Source of the DNA: Sphaerosporella brunnea
Taxonomy: Eukaryota; Ascomycota; Pezizomycetes; Pezizales; Pyronemataceae
Direction: 5' to 3'
Assembly (NCBI GenBank): GCA_008704415.1
Contig: VXIS01000051.1
Location: 1 to 64,000 of the forward strand
Length of the DNA: 64,000 nt
Every line of letters starts with the position of its first letter. The stretch's first letter is position 1. Shown here piece by piece: positions 1 through 10,998 of this stretch. A program made the position numbers and the translations under genes. Under the pieces are notes generated by a model. The model was not told the DNA's origin. It ran no database searches and saw only the letters and a program-made list of their open reading frames with translations.

Positions 1-3000
1 AACTACTGCCTCCCTGCGGCCGCGATTGCGGACCTGCGTCGATCGTATACGGCCGCACGCTTTTAAACGCTGACGCTAGCTAGCACGATATAGTTCTGCT
101 TCCGGCGCTCGCACAGCTGCGCCTCGCTGAATGGGATCAAACGTTCAGTCTGAAGAGTTGCCATGCAGGAAGGTCGGCTTCATGTATGCAGAAAGTGCGG
201 AATTGGCGGAAGGTACATGCGTTGTTGGCGTTTGCACACGGCTGTCCATTTCTGCGCGGTTTGGTGTGGTGTCAAAAGAGTGTGTGTGGCCGAGCGACCG
301 GTACCTTTACTACCTGTGAGCTCAAGAACACGACCTACAACCATCTGACAGCAAAGCTGAGTAGTTTGAGCGCACACGTAACCACAAGGTGTAGGTAAGC
401 GCAAAGGTGACAGGGGAAGAATACATACCGTGGCTTTGGAGAGTCGAAGCCCTTTGGGGCGTTCAGACTCTCTAGTGATGGCACTAAAGCCGTGGTGTCG
501 AGACAACCCACATCTAATCACCAAGAGTGAGAAACTGCTCTATAACATCATCGTGTAAGCCCGCACTCTTGTTAGTGCTTGTCATGGAATAAACCAATCG
601 TGACGTCCCCCCATTACCGCTATGGACAACATAGGAATAACCCATATAAATACTTGCTCCGTGTGATGAGACCAGAACTGTACATGGACAGGTCACCGGA
701 GCGCGGTCTTTGGTTATGTTGTAAGATCAGGGAGGAGTCTCTTCCCGGTTGAAGTTTCACTAATGTAACTATATCTGCTGAAACACCCTAAGACCTGTTG
801 ACGCTCGAGCGGATCGGAGGTTCCACGCGATGGTAGGAAGGTGTGTGAGTGTGGAAAGGTCATTGGCAGAGATCACCAGATGTATTGTGGAGCAGCAAGC
901 TTTTCCTCCTGACATCGCGTGTTGGAAGGGTTGTACAGACAGAAGCTTGAACTACAATAGGACTACTGAGGGCACTGCAGGCCCGCTACTCACACCTATG
1001 GTGTGAATCGATATCCATGTATGACACACGCGGTTACGCCGATATCTGGGCCAGGGTCCCGGACATGTGCGAGCGTAACGATTATTCACCGGGCAGAGAT
1101 TAGTAAGGACCAAAAGAAGCTTGCGTCACGGAGTTTGGTTTTTTTGGAGCGGAGTGGAGAGAGTGATGCGTGATGTTTGAAGCGCCCCCTCGCACTGTCG
1201 GTTGGAATGCAGGGGGTTAAACGCTAACTCGAATGGTTAATGAAGTGCTAGAGTGGCTGCGTGCGCATGGAGTCATCTTAGGCTATGACCACGCGCAGTA
1301 AGGACCCCTGTGTGGGGCAAGAGGCTCCACGCCTTCAATCGCTTAGCGACGCAGGAGCGCTAGCGTGAGGCGCGCATGGCGAGCACTCGCAAACTCGACA
1401 CTCGTGATATCCAGTCAGCGAAGAATGCTCGTGGAGTCCGGTATGGAAGGTATCAAAGTCCATCAGTGGAGGAGCGCACACACTCTGACGACGCTGCACT
1501 GGTCTCTGAGTGTACGAGATGATACACGTGCGCTGAGCGGTCAATAGGTACTATCGCAACATACCCGCTGCGCACTATGCGGCCGGCACGAAGTAATACT
1601 CATGTTATGCTCTCTTCTTTTTTAGGAGCGGTGTGTACTTCTAGGTCCTCTTTTTGCAGTGGTATCAGTGACAACCATGACTACCCCTCAGGCACGTTAC
1701 AGAGAGCAAGTGCACTGGATACGCCCATTCCCGGATCGACACCAAGCTAAAGCCATGACTGTTGCCGTACGCGCGGTGCAATCGTGAACGACGAGTCTCT
1801 CAAACCGCCCGCCCTCCAACAGTCTAGCTGCAAGAGTCCAGGTCCTGCGACGTTAATAGTTCACCGAAGCGCCCTCAGTCAGCACTGTCACAGTTGACCA
1901 TGGAGAGACACGTGGCGCCTGCCGTCTCCCCCGCCCGATGGTGCGTACGCAGTACCGGCTACGCGACAAGGTTGCTACAGTGCACATCGGCCCGATCCAG
2001 GTGGCCACAGGCGCGCACTGTGGACCATCGACGACGACGGCTGGAGCTACGTTCCCCCGTGATTCACTGCGAACGAGCTACCACGCTACACCAGATGCCA
2101 GGTAGCAAAGGGGGCACTGCGTCCCAGTGTATGCATCTCGACAGACGTTATCGCTCCATAAACGGTTCCTACGAGTGTAGCTTAGTTGAGATGATGTATG
2201 CACGGCTCGTACGCGCCGGTGCCGAAGCTTAGAGCGTACGATGCGACCGCAATCTGCGGGTGTCACAGACTCGTACGACGAGTGATGTCATGAAGGCTGT
2301 GAGCACCTACGGCAACTGTACTCCGACGTGGTCAGCTCCTTTCGCGCTAATCGCGAGACTTCAGTTCGCCCTGGACGTTACTTTTGGTGCATCTGTACCC
2401 TTCCCCGTAGTAGAGAGTGACTCGTGGTGCGGATTAGCACCATGCTGATGGCGTTAGTTCGCCGCGCGCCTTACGTCCCTGGCAGTCCGGTGGCTGGTTA
2501 GGTCGCATAATGTGAGTATCGATGTAGACCGATTATGTGTAGTCCCTTGAACCACGTTGACTGTATTTGGTTGCGCGTCCTGAACGACAATGGCGCACTA
2601 GCCGAGCTCGGTAGCACGTGCTGCAGACGCTTGGCGCAGGCATCCGTGACGGGAGAGCTCCCATGTAGGCGATCCGTGCGAGTCGGATAGACAAGGATAA
2701 ATCATTCTGCCCCGCGTAACTAGAAGAATGAGGACGGGTATGGTATGACTAAGGCGAGTCTCGTAGTGGACGCTGCCGTGGCTAATGTGCATCGACAGAT
2801 GGTGTCGTCATAGGGAGTCACTCCCACGCGTGATTGAGAAATCCTAGTCGCTAGTAAGAGATCCCCTGCCCGGACCCTTCTGCGCAGTGCAGTTTAGGAT
2901 AGTGTAGCGTGTATCTGCATAGGCGTGACCGCAAACGGCTGCACGCTTACGTGTGTCTACCTGTACGAGGCGGATGGTCTCTTTCCCCCAACATTATACT

Positions 3001-3930
3001 CGCCGCCTAGTGCTCCATAGCTGCTCTTACGCACGTGTGCTGGCACTAGTAACCCAGTAGCTATCGTCTGAAGCCTCGACGAGCAAACCAGCCACTGAGG
3101 ACTTTGACCGCTCTAATAGTCGGCCCAGAATAGTCGCTTACAGCCCTAGCAAACTCAGATCGGTATAAAAACATCCACCAGGATCACATCGTGCGACAGG
3201 CTTTGAAGCTGATTCTTCCCCCGCGCTGCGACAAACGAGCTTGATGTGATGATGACATGGATTCGATTCAACCGACTGCATGAGTAGATGAGTCAGAGTG
3301 CAACTGCAGTGGCCAGCAGGCGAGCGTGCCTCTGTGTTGCGAGCTTCTAAAGTCTGGACTATGCTTTGACAGCCTCTGTGTCAATCCTGAACAACGCGAT
3401 GTCAGGAGGTTAAGAGTAATGCAGTCGTACTCAGCACGTCCGATCCACTTGGTAGACGGATGCTTTTCGAAGTATTGCTCTGCACAATGAGCCTTACACA
3501 CGACCATCACATGCCAAACGGATCCCTACCATGCGTCGTGGAATCCGGTTCGCGTCAACCTCACGCGTTGCGAGCTCACCGTCTCACGAGCTAGGGTCTT
3601 GATGCCCGACAGTTTGCTTCCACACGATCACGACATTAGACCTAGATTAGTAGAATAGTGATCGTACCCGGAACTAGTCTAATCCGGGGAGTCGTCGATC
3701 ACGAGAAACGTCCTCCCACGCAATGTGATCACCTACTAAGTCCGGAATAGCACTACAGCGCTCGACTACGGCTGCGACTGATCAGTCAGTGCTGTATGAC
3801 CCAGTCGATCTCGCGCGAGTCTAACATGTCGACATCGGATACAGCGACGTACTGTACATAGCGTTACATTCCTAGGTCCGTCGCCTAACCGAATGATGAC
3901 GTAATGGAAGTGCTAAGCCATTGGTTTCTG
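1..3930. other. gene-free, low-structure region
   Basis: No frame on either strand stays open beyond about 114 codons, and none of the short frames resembles a protein I recognise. The sequence has balanced base use, frequent CpG and few homopolymer runs. This contrasts with the rest of the window, where long A/T/C runs and microsatellites are common between genes. I see no tRNA, LTR or long repeat. It abuts the interior of the amidase homology near 3.94 kb. It could be old decayed repeat, a rearranged segment or an assembly artefact; the sequence alone does not decide. Confidence 0.5.
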
Positions 3931-3943
3931 CTGCGAGGCATAC

Positions 3944-4975
3944 TACAATGATGCGCAGTTTCTCACCAACAAAGCCGCGCTCAAGGGAGCGGTTTTTGGT
4001 TTGCCGTGGGAAAGCTTTTGGGTCTATGCTAGCCAGGAGATGCAGGAGAAGCTGCTGGCGTTGGTTGCATTGATCGAAGGTGCTGGTGCTACTGTTGTCA
4101 ACGGTACTGAACTGCCAAACTACAAAACTATCGTCTCGCCGAATGGGTGGAACTGGTACACTTTGGTAATGATTATCGAACATTGGCAAATCTGACGATG
4201 CTAGGGACTATGGCACCACGCGTGGGTTTGCCAATGAAAGCGAGTACACCGTCGTGAAGGTCGACTTCTACAACGACATTAAACGATATCTGTCCGAGCT
4301 GGAGAACACAAACATCCGCTCCTTGGAGGACATAGTTCAGTGAGAGACCATATGTCTTTGGGGCTAAGGGCAGTGCTGAACGGTACCTCAGATACAACAT
4401 CGACAACGTCGGTACGGAAGGTGGTCTCCCCGGGAAGCATCCCGCCTTTCAGTCTGGACAAGACGGCTTCCTAGCCTCCTTAGAAACCAAAGGTAACCGC
4501 CCTATTCCATGCGCAAACTCAGAGTCAGCCATTGATTGCAACCAGGAATCATGGACAAAACGTACTACCAAGCTCTCGCTTTTTGCCAGAAATCGACTCG
4601 TGAAGACGGCATCGATGCCGCTCTGGCCCATGATGGCTTGAAGCTCTCAGCCCTGTTGGTACCATCAGACGTCGGTCAGACATACCAAATCGCCGCCCAG
4701 GCTGGTAAAGAATCACAAGCCTTCCAGCAGATCACGTACGGTTTTGTTGACAATGCCAAGGGTATCCCATGATCACTCTCCCCGCCGGGACTGTGAATAC
4801 CACCGGCATGCCGTTCGGCCTCGGCCTGATGAACACGGCATGGTCTGAGCCTGAGCTCATCAAGTGGGCGTCTGCAATCGAAGACTTGCAGTTCTTCTCA
4901 GGCACGCAGTATAAACGCACATCGCCCAAGTGGTACCAATATCTGAAGAAGAACGTTCCCGTGCTCAATTTGTGA
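3944..4975 (+). pseudogene. amidase, 3' half only (truncated gene)
   Basis: This is the C-terminal half of a fungal amidase-signature hydrolase, a family that cleaves amide bonds with a Ser-Ser-Lys triad. Five exons can be read: about 3944-4155, 4205-4339, 4392-4492, 4546-4704 and 4761-4975 (TGA). The introns are 49-56 bp with good GT/AG ends. Recognisable segments are LKGAVFGLPWESFW, GATVVNGTELPNY, NWDYGT, NESEYTVVKVDFYNDIKRYL, SGQDGFLASLE and, near the end, MITLPAG and GMPFGLGLM. Splicing restores a continuous frame, so this half looks intact. The upstream half, with the glycine/serine-rich signature and catalytic residues, is absent: homology starts mid-domain and an in-frame stop lies just upstream at 3914-3916. 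With no catalytic half it cannot be an active amidase. The family call is confident; truncation in the genome versus misassembly is open. Confidence 0.82.
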
Positions 4976-7734
4976 GCAAGCCTGCAGTATTGGCCGAGGT
5001 ATTGCGCGAGGTTCATCTACGATATGTGTAACGGTATTCTGTACTTCGGGGAACTGATACAAAATCTCGTGTTGCTGCTGTACAGCTGTGCTCTTGTCAG
5101 CGTGGTCTTAATTCCGACTCGTGTTCCACTGCAGTTCACGGCTCGACTGAACACCCCAGGCTTCCTGGATGCCAAGCATTGCTCCTTACGATAATTTCCA
5201 ACATCTTCCATCATCTTCGAAAAGTCCTCTTTTTTCGTTCGAACCGGGCAGGTGGGTGCACGCATTCTGTATTTGTCAGCAGCCTTCCTTATGTTGTGTG
5301 TGCCATCTCGCTCTTTTTTCTTCTCTTTGGTGGCGTTTGCTGCTTTGCTTTTTTGATCAGCGGAACATGCAATAGCCTCGTGTAACGAAGATCAGGTTGT
5401 TTTTTTGGGGGCTTTGGCTTTAATTTTGTGGCAGCCTTGTGCTGCCATGCTATGTATCGATTTGCTAAAGTGCCACGGTAAGGAGGGGCTTTGTTCAGCT
5501 TGGGGCTTGGCCGAGTGCACACTGGATGGTTTTCGTGGTCGGACTGTGGTACGGCAAAAGAAGTGTTTTGCAAAGCTGGAGTACGGGAAGAGTGGATGCA
5601 AGGGCGGTGGCTTGCGTGAGCTAGTGATTTCCGTTCATGTATCCTCCAGAGCAGGGGCCACACCGCCCCGCGAGTTCTTCTTCCGCGATGTTTTCCTGGG
5701 CCAAGCCTTCCGGGGCCGCATTGACGGTTTCCATTGCATCCGGCGGTTATCCAGTTATATACTGTGTGAAATTCCGACTGTCGTTGGACGAGTGAGCGAG
5801 TGGTGCGTGACGTTCAATCACGTTTTGTCACTCGCTGATCTCGGACACAACTTGCGTACGTAGTAGTTACTGCTAAGGATGGGTGCGGAGTGTTTGGTGT
5901 TCTTGGAGGGGTTGCGTTTTGGGCGGTTATTGGAAGAGCGGGTTGGCGCAGTGCCAGCGCACGGCAGATGTTGCACCGGTTGTGCAAAGTAGCAGACAGC
6001 TCAGGCTCTGGTAGCCTTACGACTGATCTCGGGGAGACGTAACCGTGTTGTACCCTGCCCCGGTGCGAATTGTAAGCGCCGTTTGTCAAAGTGGAACAGA
6101 GGGGCCTGTAACTTTGGCGCCCAAACGCTAGAAGCGCGACTAGTATTTTGGGACTGAACAAAGAAGAAAAAGAAAATCTGTAGGAGTGTGGTGCGTTAGG
6201 CTTCTTTTTCTGTTGGACTTTCTTCTTCTTCGTATTCAAAAAGATATGAGGTGCTATGTATTCGAGTCGTTGTGTCTGATTGCTTCAAAAATGCCGGCTG
6301 ATAAATTTGAGCAGCATCATCTTCAATCAAGTTCACACACATTTTGAAGTTGGCGTTCACCTCATTTTGGCGTAAAGAACACGTCCAGAAAAGCGGATCG
6401 GAAAGCTCGACAGCCCACAATCGCAACTATCTCTTTACAGTCACTATCTCCGGTACCCCAACATCGCATCGCAGAATCTTCTTCCCTTTCCCAGACCATG
6501 TCCACTTTCTCCAACCACCTTATCCAGAACCGCCGCGTCCTCCCAAGCCACCACCGAGCGCCCCGCCGTTGGATCCTCTCCCAAGCCACGGGGAGGGAAT
6601 GGGTGGGGGTTCATTGGGGAAGGTCGTGGCTTCTTCCTTTGTGTTTCTCGAAATCAAGTACCTTCTATATCTCCTGTCCTAAAGTGATATGTAATGTACA
6701 CCCCCGTCCCTTCCATAGCCGCCCACCAGAGATAACTCCTGAGCTCTGCAGAGAAGCCGAACGGCATGGAGGCGTCTAGAATACCCGCTTCTAGGCGCTA
6801 CCACCGCCTCCAGCCCCCTCATCCTCCTCCTCAGATCCACCGCCGCCAATACCTACTCTACTCATGCAAATGGTGCCTCCAAGCTTTGATCACAATCGTG
6901 TCTTGATTTGTCACTCGATGTGGCTGACAGGGGTCGATAAGTATTATATACCGGCGTTACTAACGTTACTATAGTATCCTTTCTGGAAGCAATACAGAGC
7001 CGAACTCAAAACTACACCGAAAAAGAGGTTGTGCGGAGACCGAGTGACGGCTAATGAAGATGGTTTTTTTTGACTTTCTTCGACGTCGAATAACACTGGC
7101 CCCGGCTCGCGAGGCGCTTTTTTGGGGGCTCCCCACCAAGGCTAGGAGCACGTACTTTCTTTAACTGGAGTTTCTTTCCAGAAAACTGCCAAATGAACCT
7201 CCGAGAGCCTGGTAAAGTGGATTCTACCCGCACACATGCTGCCAAAACGGCAGTTGGCACTTGGTGGTGGGAGCCATACATGGCCACCCCCGAGCCCTCC
7301 CTCCCGCCCACCAAGGCAGGCGTTAGAAGTCGCAATACTGCTAACAGGTGGGTCGCACCCTTCCATCCACAGTACCGGCAGCTGCAGTACGGGTTTCACA
7401 CTTACGCAAGTCAACATTTCGAGGTGTCGTCGAGGATTCCAGAAAAATTCGCTGCCATATCTCAGCCTGCGCACGGCAGTGTTGAGGAACTTGAAGGCCC
7501 AAAATGGAGGGTGCTTTATATCCCATCTTCATCTTTCTCCCAGACGCCGCACTTTAGGCGGCGTGGGCGTGGGCGTCGTCTTTTCCCCCAAACAGACAAG
7601 CAGAACCATAACGGACCGGAAAAAAACTCATTTTAAGTACATACTAAGTTATACTATTCAGCAATCATCCATCACGACGCAATTTCCTAATTATAAGAGG
7701 TGAATGAAGCCTGAAGTTTTGAGGGGAACATCGG
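4976..7734. other. intergenic region, no gene recognised
   Basis: The stretch after the amidase stop holds overlapping short open frames on both strands (largest about 150 codons, at 5405-5863 and 7236-7703) with no recognisable domain and no convincing intron structure. T-rich and purine-rich runs occur around 5210-5350 and 6130-6240. I see no tRNA or terminal repeats. Confidence 0.5.
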
Positions 7735-7930
7735 CCACCTATGCTGCAACCGGCCGCACCGGCAGCCAACAAACCGCCCGCCACCTCATCATGCAATGCC
7801 CCTCTGTAGTAATGCACGGCTCCGGGTGGTGACAGTGTTCCGAAAGCAACCGGTGGCAAGGCCTGCTAAATGACAACAGAGCCTTCCAAGCCCTTCAGTT
7901 TTTCTTAAACGAAAGGCGGCTACTGGGGAG
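7735..7930 (+). mobile_element. possible LINE (non-LTR retrotransposon) C-terminal relic
   Basis: A plus-strand frame near 7740-7800 reads GSQQTARHLIMQCP. This resembles the cysteine-containing motif after the RNase H domain of fungal Tad-like LINEs, where a Cys-Gly-rich turn precedes HxxxxCP. A second frame just downstream (about 7864-7925) reads LNDNRAFQALQFFLNERRLLG, like the ATTGLLGQF-type tails of those polyproteins. Frames are shifted relative to each other and the element is decayed. The match is short, so this is a tentative call. Confidence 0.3.
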
Positions 7931-8316
7931 TCATAACCCTGGGACGGAAACCAGGAAGATTGGATGGGAGGAGCAGCATGGCGAGCGGGACGAGCCCGGG
8001 GAGGTTGAGGATCAAGGCAAACTCTAATAGAAAGCGCCTGGACACCGATGGCTTACCAGTACGCACGACAATTTCCTTAAAGACAGCGTCCCTGAGAACG
8101 GGATACACTTTTTTTTTTCATGGAGCACTGGGTTCCTTTTTATTTCCTTTGTAACTTTGCTTACCTTTTCCTTTGTTTTTTTTGCTCTCATGTTCTCTTT
8201 GCTTGCTATCCCATGGACGCGCGAAACTGGGGTAAATGTCTCTCACGCAGTAGTGTATTGATTTAACTTTACACAGAAAGAAGAAAAACACTGTCCTATG
8301 ATCATGATGATTGTAC
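7931..8316. other. spacer between TE relics
   Basis: T-rich sequence around 8107-8185 with no coding frame of interest. It ends where Ty3/gypsy integrase homology begins abruptly, so it contains the left breakpoint of that element. Confidence 0.45.
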
Positions 8317-9717
8317 AGTCGAGTTGACCACATCACAAAGGAACGCCACCTAATCCCTTGCCGGGCCAATATCGATGCAGCCAGTATAGCCGACCTCTTC
8401 AAACAATACGTATTTCGTCTTCACGGCCTGCCACTTACCGTAGTCTCAGACCGCGGACCGCAGTTCGCGTCGGACTTCTGCGAACGCCTCTGTGGGAGGC
8501 TCGGTATCGAACACTCCCTCTTAACAGCCTTCCACCCGCAGACTGATGGCTGAACCGAACAGGTCAACGCTGCCATGGAGCAGTACCTCCGGGCACACAT
8601 CAACTACTGTAACATAGTACACTGGGAAAGTACTATACCGCTCGACCAAAAGGTACTTTGATGGCCGAAAGCCATTATACCAGTAGCTACTTAAGGCAAT
8701 GATTCTTGAGCCGTGACAACTACCTTCAGGATGACTGGGCCGAATGGCTGCCACTGGCAAAATTCGCGGCCAACAACCATGCATCGGAAGCCCACGGCTC
8801 TTCACTGTTTTTTGCCAATAAAGGATTTGACCCACGTAACCAGTTTGACCTGTCTCCTGTGGCCCCCAACGACGTTGACAACCAACCGTAGAGCCTTGAC
8901 CACTGCTAGGCGGTTATCAGAAATCCACCTGCATCTTCGTGCGAAACTGCTACGGGTACAGGACAACGCTGACGAGCACCGCTTACCAGCTCCCGATTAT
9001 CACATTAGTGACAAGGTCTGGCTTGATGCCCGTAATTGGAAGACCCGGCAACCGGCAAGTAAGCTTGACAACAATCGTCACGGACCGTTCGAAGTTACCG
9101 AAAGGATCTCGGCCTATGCCTATCGCCTCCGACTCCATGAAGACATGCATGTCCACCTGTCTTGCACGTTTCCCTCTTAAAGCCTGCACCCTTCGACCCC
9201 TACCCGGGACAGCGACAGGACCCATTACCCCCAGTGCAGATTGAGGGTGAACAGGAGTGGTTCGTTGATCGGATACTCGACTCCCGACTTCATGGACGAT
9301 GGCGTAAGCTCCAGTATCTGGTCAAGTTGACCGGCTACAATCAGCCATAGGAGGGGGATATTGTCACGGCGTGAGGTCGGAATAAGATTTGGTGGCTTTG
9401 CGTTGTGGCGTTGCGTTGCGGCTCTGTGTTGCGGCTCTGCCGAGGTTGTGTGTCGGTTGCCACGTGGCCCGGGGCGCCACAATCACGTGGGCTATATAAA
9501 TGGGCCTCCGCTTTTACTTTGTTGTTTGCTTTCCTTTCTTCACTAAACCTTCGTGTTTCAATCTGAATACCTCTGTTCCACTGTAAGCCCTGGATCTCGT
9601 GCATAGAACCTCTCGTCTTGCCTTTCGGATCTCGTCTCCGCTCTAGTTCCTGTCTCCGTCCCTCTGAACGCGAGTACTTTGGGTCCCTCCCGTCTGCTGC
9701 CAACCCTCTCCGTTACA
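8317..9717 (+). mobile_element. Ty3/gypsy (chromovirus-type) retrotransposon, 5'-truncated and decayed
   Basis: This is the 3' part of a gypsy polyprotein followed by its 3' LTR. The integrase core reads VDHITKERHLIPC, FRLHGLPLTVVSDRGPQF and GIEHSLLTAFHPQTDG, then TEQVNAAMEQYL after a stop codon (TGA, 8549-8551). After a roughly 100-bp disruption come [16 protein letters not shown] and, in shifted frames, LPAPDYHISDKVWLDARNW and HGPFEVTERISAYAYRLRLH. A chromodomain start follows (EWFVDRILDSRL...LQYLVKLTGYNQP, about 9255-9348). Several stops and frameshifts make it non-functional. A polypurine tract (about 9348-9359) sits immediately before the LTR, as expected for plus-strand priming. Gag, protease, reverse transcriptase and the 5' LTR are missing. 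Confidence 0.9.
9362..9717 (+). repeat. 3' LTR of the gypsy element
   Basis: The LTR begins TGTCACGG and ends CCGTTACA, an 8-bp imperfect terminal inverted repeat of the TG...CA type. It lies directly after the polypurine tract. It carries a promoter-like TATATAAA (9493-9500) and a CACGTG core (9484-9489). Length is 356 bp. The sequence after 9717 belongs to a transposase in the opposite orientation, so this is the right-hand insertion boundary. No target-site duplication can be tested because the left end is lost. Confidence 0.8.
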
Positions 9718-10312
9718 CCGGATGGACGTTGGAATAATCATGTACGGCGAATACAACCCAAACTCACAAGCTTCTTGTCGCAGTAAACTACTTTCCTCCA
9801 CTGTTGGGCCTCCCACCTCATGCACTTGAGGTACCAGCAGTACCGCTTTCTCATCATCGTCGCATCCAGTCAGGTCTTTCTCCTAGCACGACGGCAGTAC
9901 CGGTGTTTGTTGGGTAGGTACCGTTCCAGCATCCAGGGTATAACCGGGGATTGAACCTGCTCTGCAAGGTCGGCCAAATTTGCAGACGGATTTTGCATAA
10001 CAACTCTCTTAGCTTGTCGTAGATCCCTCTCCAACATCTTTTTTGCAATTCATTTTGCAGGTCTTATACCATCTTGCGTTTGGTGTTCCACTGCTGGTAG
10101 ATCCTCTGCGTCTGTAATTAGGACACCCCAGTTTCCTTCTCAATTTGGGCAAAACTCTCGCCCTCTTTTCTTTTAGAAACTACATCAATTATCTCGTCAA
10201 GGTGTCGTTTCACCTTGCTTTGCTGTCGTTTTATTGATTGGTATGGTTGTTGTTGAGAAGCGAGAGAGCATTTTGTTACCCATCTACTTGTGATGCAACC
10301 GGTCAGCACCCA
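9718..10312 (-). mobile_element. Tc1/mariner-type transposase relic, interrupted by the gypsy LTR
   Basis: Read on the minus strand from about 10310, the fragment shows a helix-turn-helix N-terminus (SKRKEGESFAQIEKETGVS, then RIYQQWNTKRKMV). A middle stretch ends in NKHRYCRRARRKT. The start of the DDE/D core reads WRKVVYCDKKLVSLG, where family members usually have a W-S-D-E-type motif. At least three stops and two frame changes show decay. The catalytic region stops exactly at the gypsy LTR boundary (9717/9718), so the retrotransposon inserted into the transposase gene. The rest of the transposase is absent. Confidence 0.65.
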
Positions 10313-10445
10313 GCCATCTCGTCACCCAAGTTCCCTGACTGTACATTGGTAAATAAATAAACTCTAAATAAATGAAGTTTTCAGCTTAGAACATTGGCTT
10401 TCTTTATATACATGTTGCTTTCTGCCTTTTACTGTATCAAGCAAC

Positions 10446-10517
10446 GGTTGTATAGTGTAATGGTTAGCACATCGGATTCTGATTCCGGTAATCTCGGTTC
10501 GATTCCGAGTACGACCT
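10446..10517 (+). tRNA. tRNA-Gln (anticodon CTG)
   Basis: A 72-nt cloverleaf folds without an intron. The acceptor arm pairs GGTTGTA with TACGACC (one G-U pair) and has discriminator T. The D arm is GTGTAATGGTTAGCAC. The anticodon stem TCGGA/TCCGG encloses loop TTCTGAT with anticodon CTG. The T arm is CTCGG-TTCGATT-CCGAG. The internal A and B boxes are intact, so it should be a functional Pol III gene reading CAG codons. Confidence 0.95.
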
Positions 10518-10530
10518 TCGCAAATGTATC

Positions 10531-10536
10531 TTTTTT
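10531..10536 (+). terminator. Pol III terminator of tRNA-Gln
   Basis: A run of six T lies 13 bases after the tRNA 3' end, the usual RNA polymerase III stop signal. Confidence 0.8.
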
Positions 10537-10998
10537 CCCCCTTCTTTTCAGGGTCACACATGCCATTTTCCGAGAGCTGGGTCTTTGCACCTTTCAATGG
10601 CAACACAACGATCCGAGCCGGATGACGATCATAGGAAGCGGAGTAGGCTGAATAACCATCACTCTATTTATGCGTTACGAAAAACAGTGCAAGGAAGAAG
10701 AGCCTTTGAAACACCGTGTGGGAATATCAATGGCTATCACGTATCACGAACACAGTTGAGAGAATGTTATCTGTTCGCTGTGTACGACGGTTCAGCATAA
10801 AACAAACTTGCATATCCTCCTTCTCCTCCTCTCCACAGCTTTTACTTATCGCGTTTCGGGTCTAACTTATCACCAACAGCACCCCCTTCTTAAAGTGCGA
10901 CGATCCCTGCGTCGCAATTCTCTGATTCCTTCTCCAAAACAACTCTCCAGCCTTCTGCAGGAGCAACAATCCCCCACCCGCTCTTCCTCCTCCATTCG
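10537..10998. other. upstream region of the bestrophin-like gene
   Basis: Only short frames here. CT-rich sequence at about 10815-10990, directly before the proposed start codon, would suit a fungal core promoter or leader. No TATA box or clear regulatory repeat is visible. Confidence 0.4.

Noticed and set aside
5405..5863. 152-codon plus-strand open frame
   Set aside because: Starts in T-rich DNA, no domain and no conserved-looking motif.
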